Shown here piece by piece: positions 54,847-63,805 of a stretch of DNA of 64,000 nucleotides. Every line of letters begins with the position of its first letter. Position 1 is the stretch's first letter. Location of the stretch: assembly GCF_017377395.1 (NCBI RefSeq), contig NZ_CP061800.1, forward strand, positions 682,001 through 746,000. Direction: 5' to 3'. Below the pieces are notes generated by a model. That model was given only the letters and a program-made list of their open reading frames with translations. It was not told where the DNA came from and did not search any database. The translations under genes and the position numbers were made by a program. The stretch is from Desulfonema magnum (GTDB lineage: Bacteria; Desulfobacterota; Desulfobacteria; Desulfobacterales; 4be13).

Positions 54847-56448
54847 TTAAAAATTTTCAGCGCAGTAATCCAAAAATGAAGGATGTTTAATCAGATTATC
54901 CAACGGCATGTTCTCAAGTCTTTTCCGCATAAAAGGCTTGAGGTCTTTAAGACAGCCCGCTCTTAGTTCCTTTATCCGTTTTTCAGGCATGGTTTTCAGT
55001 TGTTCCCTGATACGCCTGTGTTGTTCAAATCTGTTATTGCTTTCTATTTTCTTCTGTTCTGAGTTTTTATGATATTTCCGGTTTGCTTTGTCTGCCTGAT
55101 TTTCAGCAAGATTCTTTTCCAGTATGGCCCTGTACTTTCGTTTGTCTGTGATATGCTGGTTAGTGAAGCGTATGTTTTTTATGACATATTCAGCACTGTG
55201 TGATTTCTGATACTTTAAAATCAGATTGCGGACAGGCTTTGATATCTTTATCGGAATAAAATCAAAAAGGGATTCAGAATTAACATTTGTTTCCGAACCT
55301 TCGGATTTGGTAAGCTGCTTTCTCTGGTCTGCAAATTTTTTGCAATAATGGCATATCTGAGATTTTTTGTCTTTATAGTTGCTCCAAGTAGCTTCACATA
55401 ATCCCTTGGTTTTCTGCCAGCATTTCTTAGCCTCGGATACAAGTTCCTGATGCTTCTCGTCAATCGGTTCGTAATCCTTTGCATAGTCCTCTCTGATCGC
55501 GTCGGTGAGAAAACCGGGAATGTTTCTTACTTCACCTTCGGCAACCTTCTTTTTAGTGAGATCAATGTTGCGCCTGATCTGTTCCGGCGAAAATTTTTCA
55601 ATGATTGCCTGAGCCTGTTTTTTGGAAAGTTTCAGAGAAATAAATTCAGCTTCCAGATCAGAGAAAATTTCAGGTTCATTTTCTGAAGATAGCTGCAAAT
55701 CAGCTTCACTTTTCTCTGATTTGGGCAGTATTGGGAGTTTCGGTGGCAGCTCTTTTGTTGTTTTTATATAAAATTTCAATCCAATAACTGTTCGTCCGCT
55801 TCGTTTGTATTCAATCTCAATCCACAGATTTGAATGTTTGTTTATTTCTCTGATCGCCTTTTTTATAATATATTTGTTCAAATCCTTAAACAGTTTGTAT
55901 TCTTCAGCTTCAAGACCTACAAGCCTTCTGAAGTTTGGAATATCAATAACCGGGGTTTCGCCTATGCCTTTATAATCAACAAAAAGTTCATACAAAGCCA
56001 GCGAATATTTGGAGCTGAATCTGTTTTGCATAGTCAGGTTTATGCGGGCATATATACAGGGATTGGCAAGTTTTTCTCTTAAAAATATGCTGTAATCATA
56101 TTCACATATTCCGTTTCTGACTTTGCAGCCCGCCAGCAAACTGACAGAACCCCATTCCTCTTTCTCATATTCCTTGTCCTTCCCCAGAATGTTCCATTCT
56201 ATGCTCGTGCTGATAAGCCCTTTCAGAATGTTCTCAACCCGTTTGCTCTGAGTTTTATCGGTATGTTTGTAACCCAGATAGGAATAAAGCGTGGCGACAG
56301 GGATTTCGAATTTTTTTATCTCATAATTTTCCAGATCGTTGAAAGCATGGGCAAGCATCACGTTCCATGCTTTACGCTGAAACAGTGTTATTTTGTTACT
56401 GATTTGAATTGATGAACTGTGCTTTATAACCTCATTCTTTTTTTTCAT
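54847..56448 (-). CDS. Rep_3-family plasmid replication initiator
   Basis: 533 residues. The N-terminal 240 residues have the two winged-helix domains of iteron-binding initiators (SSSIQISNKITLFQRKAWNV in part; FSSKYSLALYELFVDYKG; KAIREINKHSNLWIEIEYKR). The remaining 290 residues, charged and partly coiled, with a CHYCKK cysteine pair, are an extension beyond the usual length of about 250-330 residues. The protein would bind the iterons found immediately upstream and open the origin. The palindrome at 56483-56518, which holds half-iteron sequence, sits in its promoter region and suggests autorepression. The gene looks intact. Confidence 0.88.
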   Translation of the reverse strand: MKKKNEVIKHSSSIQISNKITLFQRKAWNVMLAHAFNDLENYEIKKFEIPVATLYSYLGYKHTDKTQSKRVENILKGLISTSIEWNILGKDKEYEKEEWGSVSLLAGCKVRNGICEYDYSIFLREKLANPCIYARINLTMQNRFSSKYSLALYELFVDYKGIGETPVIDIPNFRRLVGLEAEEYKLFKDLNKYIIKKAIREINKHSNLWIEIEYKRSGRTVIGLKFYIKTTKELPPKLPILPKSEKSEADLQLSSENEPEIFSDLEAEFISLKLSKKQAQAIIEKFSPEQIRRNIDLTKKKVAEGEVRNIPGFLTDAIREDYAKDYEPIDEKHQELVSEAKKCWQKTKGLCEATWSNYKDKKSQICHYCKKFADQRKQLTKSEGSETNVNSESLFDFIPIKISKPVRNLILKYQKSHSAEYVIKNIRFTNQHITDKRKYRAILEKNLAENQADKANRKYHKNSEQKKIESNNRFEQHRRIREQLKTMPEKRIKELRAGCLKDLKPFMRKRLENMPLDNLIKHPSFLDYCAENF

Positions 56449-56482
56449 CAGGCACCTTTCTTTTCATTAAAAAAATAATAAT

Positions 56483-56518
56483 ATAGGTGGAAAATTTTGT
56501 CAATTTTTTTCCACCTAT
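56483..56518. promoter_or_regulatory. Rep operator: inverted half-iterons
   Basis: ATAGGTGGAAAA and TTTTCCACCTAT are perfect 12-bp inverses around 12 bases, 35 bases upstream of the rep start. The arms share GGTGGAA with the iterons. In iteron plasmids, Rep dimers bind such a dyad to repress their own gene while monomers bind iterons. Confidence 0.75.
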
Positions 56519-56563
56519 GTTACAAAACTGAAAACCTTTTGTTTATGAAGTTTTTTTGTGAAA

Positions 56564-58196
56564 GGTGGAAGGATTGACGGGGAAAATTTGTAAGCTTTTT
56601 TTATTTCTGTCCATCCTTTATCCTTTTGAAAATAAAGGGGTTTACAAAAATACAGGGGGATATGCAGAAAAGTTTCTGCCTCTGACAAGTTTTTGTTTAT
56701 AAATGTTTTTTGTGAAAGGTGGAAGGATTGACGGAGAAAATTTGTAAGTTTTTTTATTTCTGTCCATCCTTTATCCTTTTGAAAATAAAGGGGTTTATAA
56801 AAATACAGGGGGATATGCAGAAAAATTTCTGCCTCTGACAAGTTTTTGTTTATAAATGTTTTTTGTGAAAGGTGGAAGGATTGACGGAGAAAATTTGTAA
56901 ACTTTTTTTATCTCTCTTCCATCTATTCTATTGAAAATAAAAGAATTTCCAGAAAGCTTTCTGCCTCTGACAAATTTTTGTTTATAAATGTTTTTTGTGA
57001 AAGGTGGAAAGATTGACGGAAAAAATTTTGTAAGCTTTTTTATATCTCTTTCATCTATCATATTGAAAATAAAAGGATTTCCAGAAAGTTTTCTGCCTCT
57101 GACAAGTTTCTGTTTATAAAATTTTTTTGCTAAAGGTGGAAGGATTGACGGGGGAAATTCTGTAAGCTTTTTTTATCTCTCTTCCATATATTCTATTGAA
57201 AATAAAAGGATTTACAGAAAAATTTCTGCCTCTGACAAATTTTTGTTTATAAATGTTTTTTGTGAAAGGTGGAAGGATTGACGGAGAAAAGTTGCAAATT
57301 TTTTTGTCTCTGATTCATATATCTTATTGAAATAAAAGGATTTTCAAAAAGTCAGGGAAATTTGCAGAAATTTTCTGAAATTGACAAGTTTCTGTTTATA
57401 AAGGCTTTTTTTGCTAAAGGTGGAAGGATTGACGGGGAAAATTTGTAAACTTTTTCGTCTCTGTTCAATCTATCTTGTTGAAAATAAAAGGATTTTCAAA
57501 AAGTCAGGAAAATTTGCAGAAATTTTCTGAAATTGATAACTTTCTGTTTATAAAGGCTTTTTTTGCTAAAGGTGGAAGGATTGACGGGGAAAATTTGTAA
57601 ACTTTTTTGTCTCTGTCCAATCTATCTTGTTGAAAATAAAAGGATTTTCAAAAAGTCAGGAAAATTTGCAGAAATTTTATGAAATTGATAACTTTCTGTT
57701 TATAAAGGCTTTTTTTGCTAAAGGTGGAAGGATTGACGGGGAAAATTTGTAAACTTTTTTGTCTCTGATCCATCTATCTTGTTGAAAATAAAAGAATTTT
57801 CAAAAAGTCAGGAAAATTTGCAGAAATTTTCTGAAATTGATAACTTTCTGTTTATAAAGGCTTTTTTTGCTAAAGGTGGAAGGATTGACGGGGAAAATTT
57901 GTAAATTTTTTTGTCTCTGTCCAATCTATCTTGTTGAAAATAAAAGTGTTTTCAAAAAGACAGGAAAATTTGCAGAAATTTTCTGAAAATGACAAGTTTC
58001 TGTTTATAAAGGCTTTTTTTGCTAAAGGTGGAAGGATTGACGGGGAAAATTTGTAAACTTTTTTGTCTCTGATCCATCTATCTTGTTGAAAATAAAAGAA
58101 TTTTCAAAAAGTCAGGAAAATTTGCAGAAATTTGCAGAAATTGGTAACCTTCTGTTTATAAAGGCTTCTTTTTCCAAAGGTGGAAGGATTGACGGG
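56564..58196 (+). repeat. Twelve spaced iterons in long tandem units
   Basis: GGTGGAAGGATTGACGG occurs at 56564, 56718, 56871, 57003 (one base changed), 57135, 57268, 57419, 57571, 57724, 57875, 58027 and 58179. Spacing is near 152 or near 132 bp, and the intervening DNA is also repeated (GCAGAAATTTTCTGAAA, CTGTTTATAAAGGC, GAAAATAAAAGGATTT). Such extra iterons usually set copy number or incompatibility by titrating Rep or handcuffing. Open frames here are repeat artefacts. Confidence 0.88.
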
Positions 58197-58330
58197 GAGA
58201 ATTTGTAAACTTTTTATCTCTGATGCCCGTGTAATAAGGAAAAGAGAAAGAATTTGTGAAAAAAGATGAAAACTTTCCTGAAATTTTTTTTATCACTGTA
58301 ACAGCTTCTATTTATAGGGTGTTTTATGGA

Positions 58331-58560
58331 AAAGTGGAAATTTGACCCACCAAATTTTCCACTTTAACCCGTCAATCCTTCCACCTTAACCCGTCAATCC
58401 TTCCACCTTAACCCGTCAATCCTTCCACCTTAACCCGTCAATCCTTCCACCTTTATATTATCAACTATCTAATTTTAAAAGAAAATTTGTCGTATAAAAC
58501 TGTTTAAAACATTTAAAACATATAAAACAACAGCAATTGATGCTGTTTTTTTTTTTGGAA
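58331..58560. other. Probable iteron origin of replication
   Basis: A dyad AAAGTGGAAA/TTTTCCACTTT (58331-58365) is followed by four tandem 22-bp iterons, CCCGTCAATCCTTCCACCTT, at 58368, 58390, 58412 and 58434, inverted relative to the spaced array. An A/T-rich tract (58454-58560, TTTAAAACATTTAAAACATA) follows and could be the unwinding element. No clear DnaA box was found by eye. Confidence 0.75.
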
Positions 58561-58704
58561 AGTTCGGGGGGAGTTCCATCAAGTTTTCATTTCACTCGAT
58601 AATCAAGTTCTTTTCTGTTATTCCGTTCGACGACCCGACTGAGTTCACCGAAGTCTGAGTTCACGCCGAAGCCTGCGAAAGCAGGCATTCGTTTTTGGCA
58701 GAAC

Positions 58705-58972
58705 GGGGGAGAAACCCGGTTTTTTCCGGCGGGGGAGATTCCCATATGCATCAGGCTAAGAATGAGGGACGGCTGCCGGACGGGGTTTGCAAGCTGCCGG
58801 ACGGGGTTTGCAACCCCGTCCGAAACGTTTGCGGGCGGCGATCCGGAAAATATTCCGGACGGGGTTGCAAACCCCGTCCGGCAAAATCAGAGTTAATAAA
58901 AACAGTAGGTTGTAATCTTAGCCTGATGCATATGGGGAGATTCCCCGTCCGGGAAAAAAGCCGGGTTTCTTT
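58705..58972. mobile_element. Middle MITE of the nest (AAACCCGGC family, partial)
   Basis: GGGGAGAAACCCGGTTTTTT and AAAAAAGCCGGGTTTCTTTT are inverse arms. The AAGTACC ends are lacking. It is itself split by the element at 58743-58934. Confidence 0.7.
58743..58934. mobile_element. Inner 192-bp MITE with 10-bp target duplication
   Basis: Perfect 19-bp inverted ends CATATGCATCAGGCTAAGA; flanking duplicates GGGAGATTCC at 58733-58742 and 58935-58944. The body holds several copies of CCGGACGGGGTTTGCAA in both orientations. Confidence 0.9.
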
Positions 58973-59221
58973 TCTGTCCCGCGTTCAGTCCGGAAACTTT
59001 TCGATCTGGTGGCAGAGGATTCCTGCTTTCGCAGGCGTCGGCGTGAGTTCAGTCGAACGGAATGACAGGCTGTCCGGCCGGATTGGATAAAAAATTTGAT
59101 TATCGAGTTTCAACACAAAAAAAAACAGATTCCGAAGACGTTAAACTATCCGAACACAAAAAGGTGGAGGTGAGCGGAATCCTTTTGCGTTGGTTCGTTC
59201 ATCGCCAGGTTATATGGTCTT

Positions 59222-59587
59222 TCAAGCTTTGCAAAAATATGAATCTATTACGGACTTTACTCTTTGCATATCCACTGGTTTATTGAAGACAGCAAGGGGG
59301 GCGAGTTTTTCAATTTCTTTTATCAGTCCGTCATCTGAATAGCCTGTCATAAAAATAATCGGAATCTTACGGATCAGATGTATTGCCTTTGCAGCTTCAA
59401 CACCGTCGGTTTTACCTGCAAGCCGGATATCCATGAGAATAATATCCGGTCTTTCGGATTCTGCTTTTTTAACGGCATCTTCCCCGGTTGCGACAGGTTG
59501 CAGGATGTCATAACCCATATCTTTGAGATGAAAGCTCATTTCCAATGCAATAAGCACTTCATCTTCGACAATCATAATTTTTTTCAT
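59222..59587 (-). CDS. Stand-alone response regulator receiver protein
   Basis: 121 residues forming one CheY-like domain: MIVEDEVLIA (acidic pocket), phospho-acceptor Asp in IILMDIRLAG, Thr in IIFMTGYS and Lys in AVFNKPVD. No output domain. It resembles single-domain regulators that pair with PAS-rich hybrid kinases. No kinase is adjacent; the nearest in the window is the degenerate hybrid at 25 kb. The gene lies within the replicon interval. Confidence 0.88.
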   Translation of the reverse strand: MKKIMIVEDEVLIALEMSFHLKDMGYDILQPVATGEDAVKKAESERPDIILMDIRLAGKTDGVEAAKAIHLIRKIPIIFMTGYSDDGLIKEIEKLAPLAVFNKPVDMQRVKSVIDSYFCKA

Positions 59588-59604
59588 AATTTAGTTCTTC
59601 CTTA

Positions 59605-59737
59605 CCGTGAGAATCCATTTTGAAAAGCCGGGTTTTTCATCTGAAAATATTTTCATGACCAAAAGCGAAAAACCCGGCTTTTTTACCGTGAGAATTCATT
59701 TTGAAAAGCCGGGTTTTTCATCTGAAAATATTTTTAT
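59605..59737. mobile_element. MITE-like repeat with AAAGCCGGGTTTTTC arms
   Basis: Direct copies of CCATTTTGAAAAGCCGGGTT...CATCTGAAAATATTTT occur at 59627 and 59697, with an inverse AAAAACCCGGCTTTTTT between. It abuts and apparently truncates the TonB receptor fragment. Confidence 0.65.
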
Positions 59738-60871
59738 GAGTTTGAGGCAGATTATGTTCTGGGACTTCCGTCCATACCTGAGATTGGTTATCCTTCAGGT
59801 TCGGCAGCGTCAACACATTATGAGGAAAGAGAATTTTATGGAAGCACGGAACTTGTCTGCAAATCTTTTAAAAACAAGACCTTGCTTGTCGGAACAAAAT
59901 ATTCTGACGTTTCAATACAGGATGTTGCAGGAGCGTCCACAGTTCCTGGAACAGGAGAAATGGAAGCGCTTTCCGAAGAATGGCTTTTAACAGATAAGAA
60001 AAGAAAAATTTTCAGCGCATATTTTCAGCATATGTATGATATAACTGAAAATTTTGTTCTGATCGGAGGATTGCGCTATGATGACTATAATGATATGGGA
60101 AACTATCTGACGCCCCGGATATCCGGGGTCTGGCGGTTTTCAGAACACCATATTTTAAAGGCGCAGTATTCGGAATCTGTTCGTCCCCCGACATTTACAG
60201 AACTCTATTCCAGAGGCACTTCTTTTATCAGAGGCAGTGAAGATTTGGATTCAGAGCGTATCAAAAGCTATGAAACCGAATATATCTGGAGAAAACCAGG
60301 TATGGGTATCCGCACGACGCTTTTCTATTCTGAGCTTGAAGATAAAATCCTGTATCCTGCTTATGCTGACACGTTCAGCAGCATTAATATTGAATATAAA
60401 AATGCTCAGGACACGCTTAAAAGCAGAGGTGCTGAAATTGAATTTGATCTTGAAATGACAAAGGAACTTCAAACAGGGTTTAATATTTCATATACAGACA
60501 CAAATGACGGGAACGGGGAATCCATCGGAGGTGTGTCTGACTGGCTGGCAAACGCCTGGCTGATCTGCAAGCCTGTTCAGGATTATGAGTTTGTGTTACG
60601 ATATCATTATACCGGAGAGCGTCATAGGGACGCTGAAGACCCCAGGGAAGACTTGAAAGGTTTCCATGTTTTTGATTTGACTGCTAATGTTTTTAATCTG
60701 TTCAAAAGCGGGCTGACATTGCGTGCTGGTGTCAAAAATTTTTTTGATACAGATATCATCTGTCCCGCACCTGTGTACAAAGATGAAAAGGGCATCACAG
60801 GGTATTATTATCAGGATGATTTTCCACGTCCCGGTCGTGAATGGTGGATGGACATTTCTTATGAATTTTAG
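59726..60871 (+). pseudogene. TonB-dependent receptor barrel, 5'-truncated
   Basis: The frame is open from 59726 and protein-like from about 59737: YEFEADYVLGLPSIPEIGYP, then KIFSAYFQHMYDITENFVLIGGLRYDDYN (in part), HHILKAQYSESVRPPTFTELYSRG, and the terminal signature WWMDISYEF. This is the second half of a receptor barrel (about 380 residues). Signal peptide, plug domain and first strands are absent, replaced by repeat DNA. The longest start-codon frame begins at 59882. Confidence 0.82.
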
Positions 60872-61102
60872 CAATTACAGGGGGTTGCTGGGTCATTACG
60901 GGGGGCGGCTACGGGGTTGGTCTGTGACGGCTATTTAAAAAAGGATTACGTGTTTATTTTAACTTGAGATTGGGCATATGTCGCACTTTTCAGGGTCAAT
61001 AAGTGCGATATGGGAAAAAGTCTCCGCATTCTATAATGCTCTTTCTGATACCGAAAAGTGCGACACAGGCCATGAAAACGCCTGTGATCGGATATGTTTA
61101 AT

Positions 61103-61327
61103 TTAATTTTCAAATGGTTGGCGTAGCCCGATCCCACTCGGCATTTCACAGTGCAGACCGGTTCCTCCGCCGCTGATGACATAATTCTCCAACTGTTCCC
61201 AATCCGCACTGAGAAGGCGGGGAAAATAAGCCAGCGGAACACCCAGTTGCCGTCCGTCCGTCAGCTCTATCCACATATTATTGTCCGCATCGAAAGAAAG
61301 TTTCTTTGCCAGCGGTCTGAAGGTCAT
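61103..61327 (-). CDS. DUF2442-domain protein
   Basis: 74 residues with the family core DNNMWIELTDGRQLGVPLAY, FPRLLSA and VISGGGTGLH. Small DUF2442 proteins are often encoded beside toxin-antitoxin or mobile genes; the function is unknown. The C-terminus after GLHC does not resemble the usual ending, whereas another frame does read GYANHL, so a late frameshift is possible. It is 22 bases downstream of the HicA-like gene. Confidence 0.65.
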   Translation of the reverse strand: MTFRPLAKKLSFDADNNMWIELTDGRQLGVPLAYFPRLLSADWEQLENYVISGGGTGLHCEMPSGIGLRQPFEN

Positions 61328-61349
61328 TCACAAGCACACATATATTTTC

Positions 61350-61598
61350 TCAATTCGTTTCTGTCTCCCCGAAATTATGAAACATGTCTTTATTTAATAC
61401 GCCTTTTCCGACCAGATTCCCTCTGATCATTGAAAGATGGCGGGATTCGACAATTTTGTTTCTCCTATGGCGGGGGAGAGTTATAAGTGAATCAAAGTCG
61501 GTATTTTGAAAAATAATATGATGACTTCTTTTTATCTCTTCAAAACCGAGAGATGCCAGAAATTCTCCGAGTTCGCCGTATGTCACTTTTTTAAACAT
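61350..61598 (-). CDS. HicA-like mRNA-interferase-fold toxin
   Basis: 82 residues with the HicA/YcfA dsRBD-like pattern: LGEFLASLGFEEIKRSHHII (catalytic His area), LITLPRHRRNKIVESRHLSM and the C-terminal NLVGKGVLN. Classical HicA toxins are neutralised by HicB, but no HicB is present; the neighbour overlapping by 8 bases upstream is a DUF4365 protein. Confidence 0.65.
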   Translation of the reverse strand: MFKKVTYGELGEFLASLGFEEIKRSHHIIFQNTDFDSLITLPRHRRNKIVESRHLSMIRGNLVGKGVLNKDMFHNFGETETN

Positions 61599-62103
61599 GA
61601 TGTTCGATCCTGTTCTTATATATTTGTTTTAACACATTTCTTTTGAATTTTACAAATTTTACGATACTGCTCATTCCGACACGGTTCCTGACAGGGATAG
61701 TGACACTGTGGTATTTCTTCACTTTTCTTATATCAAAATGTTCAAGGTTTTCAAAATATTCCTGAATATAAAGCCAGTATGCACGGTCTCTGACCGCATC
61801 GTAAACAATCAGTATGACAGGCATCGGTTCCGAAAGCCATATATTCAGGTCTTTTTTTTTCAAAGGAAAACTTATTGCCTGACCATTGTGAACAAATCTG
61901 ATATTGTCTGTCGCTTTGAGTTGAACGTAGATATTTCCATTTTCCAATTCGCTATCAGCCGTGTATGTATAAATAATCAGGTCGTAACCATAATCCGAGG
62001 AAAATTTTTCAATGGTATGGCCGCATAAAAGCACAAATCTTTCGACATAATTCGCACTCAGATCGGCAATTATGTGTTCCCTTGTTCGTCTCTTTTTTTG
62101 CAA
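61591..62103 (-). CDS. DUF4365-domain protein, putative PD-(D/E)XK nuclease
   Basis: 170 residues starting MQKKRRTREHIIADLSANYV. DYGYDLIIYTYT and NIYVQLKATDNI give the D...Q-x-K pattern of a restriction-endonuclease-like fold, as proposed for DUF4365. DAVRDRAYWLYIQEYFE is also typical of the family. Overlap with the HicA-like gene indicates co-translation. A role in defence or nucleic-acid processing is inference. Confidence 0.7.
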   Translation of the reverse strand: MQKKRRTREHIIADLSANYVERFVLLCGHTIEKFSSDYGYDLIIYTYTADSELENGNIYVQLKATDNIRFVHNGQAISFPLKKKDLNIWLSEPMPVILIVYDAVRDRAYWLYIQEYFENLEHFDIRKVKKYHSVTIPVRNRVGMSSIVKFVKFKRNVLKQIYKNRIEHHV

Positions 62104-62222
62104 TATTCAGGCTTTTTCCTTTATTATCATAAGCGGCTGACGTTTGAAATAATCAGTTTTGGAAAACGCACAGCGTTTCAAAATACGGTTCACTGATTTG
62201 TCAGGCTTTTTACCTGTTTTTG

Positions 62223-62400
62223 TGGCTTAACATCGTATCATGAAGCCTAGTATTAACCTCACCAGCGAACTTTCCCTGTGCGATGTAATTTATATCCGAA
62301 TCAGAGGCATTTCCGTCAAGTTTTCATTTTACCACAAAAAAAGCCTGACTCCGAAGACCTTTTCCGTCAGGTAAAAAAACTTACAAACGCAAAAAGCCCC
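62223..62400 (+). repeat. Direct repeat bounding the replicon region, right copy
   Basis: GGCTTAACATCGTATCAT, CTCACCAGCGAACTTTCCC, ATATCCGAATCAGAGGCATT and TTTCATTTTACCACAAAAAA match 54588-54785 in order and orientation. No gene in 62104-62433. Confidence 0.7.
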
Positions 62401-62433
62401 ATGTCAGTAAGCTACGGAACCTTCTATTTCCTG

Positions 62434-62883
62434 TTATTCTTTAGCTATTTTTAATGCCTCTCTTTTCAGCGGTTCACCAATATAAAAACTATTCCTTTCC
62501 AATTCTTCTATTAACGGTTTCACCGCTTTAATTATGCCGGAATTTTTTGCCTGAAGCAACATCCCGACTGTTCCGATGACATTCAATTTCATACGTCTCG
62601 CAACATTTCTTGCCTGTTTGTCATCTAAGATTATTCGCTTTCCTTTCATGCAGGCCAATGCAATTGCTTCAGCTTCGCCGGAATCCAATATCAGCTTAAG
62701 AGAATATACGAGTAACGAATTATGTGGCTGCTCGACTTTGATCCAATCTTTTAAGATACCGGATTCTTTTTCAACTTCAGGCGGAATGATCACATTATCA
62801 TAAAGTTTTTGCAGTATGTGTAAATGATTAATTCTTTCCAGACCGATGAGACATGTACTGTCTGCGATTATTGTTTCTTTCAA
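62434..62883 (-). CDS. PIN-domain toxin (DUF3368 family)
   Basis: 149 residues. The PIN-type acidic positions appear in IIADSTCLIGLERI, LDSGEAEAIALA and IILDDKQARNVARR, the usual DUF3368 layout. These are RNases acting as toxins of type II pairs. The start overlaps the preceding UPF0175 gene by four bases (ATGA), so the pair is translated together. Confidence 0.85.
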   Translation of the reverse strand: MKETIIADSTCLIGLERINHLHILQKLYDNVIIPPEVEKESGILKDWIKVEQPHNSLLVYSLKLILDSGEAEAIALACMKGKRIILDDKQARNVARRMKLNVIGTVGMLLQAKNSGIIKAVKPLIEELERNSFYIGEPLKREALKIAKE

Positions 62884-63104
62884 AAACCAAGCTCCTCTCT
62901 GAGTTCTTCAGGGGAATAGTTTATTACAGGTATCTTATAATTGCCAAGTACATCAATAAAAGCCTGCTTTGAAAATCCTGCCAATTTGGCGGCCTGACCG
63001 AGAGTTATTTTTCCGACTTCATAAAGCTTTAGTGAAAGAAGCAATTTTGCCTCGTCTTCAGATAAGCTGAAGGGTAATTCAATTTTTAAGGTGTTCACAT
63101 TCAT
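62880..63104 (-). CDS. UPF0175-family antitoxin
   Basis: 74 residues with the UPF0175 helix pattern (LYEVGKITLGQAAKLAGFSK, FIDVLGNYKIPVINYS), a small DNA-binding protein that typically precedes a DUF3368 PIN toxin. AAAGGGAGATAATT precedes the ATG. Antitoxin-first order and four-base overlap match the known pairs. Confidence 0.85.
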   Translation of the reverse strand: MNVNTLKIELPFSLSEDEAKLLLSLKLYEVGKITLGQAAKLAGFSKQAFIDVLGNYKIPVINYSPEELREELGF

Positions 63105-63576
63105 AATTATCTCCCTTTAACGAGTTTTTGTCGCACTTTGCTTAATTGCAAAATTATCCCTTGCTTGATAAATACTTTGGGGACTCAGCAAAGTTTTCCG
63201 GGTCAGTCCCGAGTTTCGAAAGTTTGCCTTTCTGTTTCAGTTCCGTTAGTCTCAGACCAAAAAATTTTACTATAAATCACACAAAAGCACAACAGAAAAA
63301 GCCACTTGGCTTTAAGCAAATATCGCCCTGCATCACAAATGATCTAAACACCTTTTCGGGCATGAAGAATCTCTCTGGTAAAATTCTCACATCAATCGCT
63401 TCTTGACAAAAACTCCTGTTTTTGTCGCACGCCTTTCTACAGAAATGACCATTTTAAAACTTATAACAATCTGTTTGTAAAATGAAAAATTGGATAACAT
63501 ATCATTAAATATCCTGTTTTGGGATATTTTAAGCCACGCCTTATATTGCCCAGACAATCTTATAAGCAGAAAATCT
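63105..63576. other. Intergenic region with divergent promoters expected
   Basis: A/T-rich spacer between the antitoxin (minus) and the XRE gene (plus). Two TTTTTGTCGCAC motifs (63125 and 63420) may be repeat arms, also seen near 60.98 kb. No gene supported. Confidence 0.4.
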
Positions 63577-63795
63577 ATGCGTCATATTTATTCCAAAAGA
63601 TATCAAAATTTTCTCAGACGACTTCGAAAAGCCAGAAAGGAAGCGGATATGACTCAGGCAGAGGTCGCTGCGGCATTAAAAAAACCACAGTCTTTTGTGT
63701 CCAAATGTGAGAGCGGGGAACGACGCGTTGATATTATTGAACTTTATGATTTTGCAATGATTTATGGGAAGCCTTTGGATTTTTTTCTGTCGTGA
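63577..63795 (+). CDS. XRE-family helix-turn-helix regulator
   Basis: 72 residues from ATG 63577 (MRHIYSKRYQNFLRRLRKAR), with a Cro/C1-type HTH: MTQAEVAAALKKPQSFVSKC and ERRVDIIELYDFA. The frame is open to 63490, but the domain starts here. It ends 10 bases before the next gene, which it probably controls as an operon repressor. Confidence 0.85.
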   Translation: MRHIYSKRYQNFLRRLRKARKEADMTQAEVAAALKKPQSFVSKCESGERRVDIIELYDFAMIYGKPLDFFLS

Positions 63796-63805
63796 CGGGG
63801 ATGAG

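Larger units (their letters stand above)
58593..59108. mobile_element. Outer MITE of a three-level nest (ACTCGATGTTCAAG family)
   Basis: Ends CACTCGATAATCAAGTT and AAAAATTTGATTATCGAGT are inverses, with inner GCCTGCGAAAGCAGGC and CCTGCTTTCGCAGGCGTC arms. Its centre is filled by the element at 58705-58972. Confidence 0.8.

Noticed and set aside
56515-57061. Minus-strand reading frames in the iteron region (PLYFQKDKGW-type repeats)
   Set aside because: Their peptide repeats merely mirror the DNA units, and they lack ribosome sites and homology.
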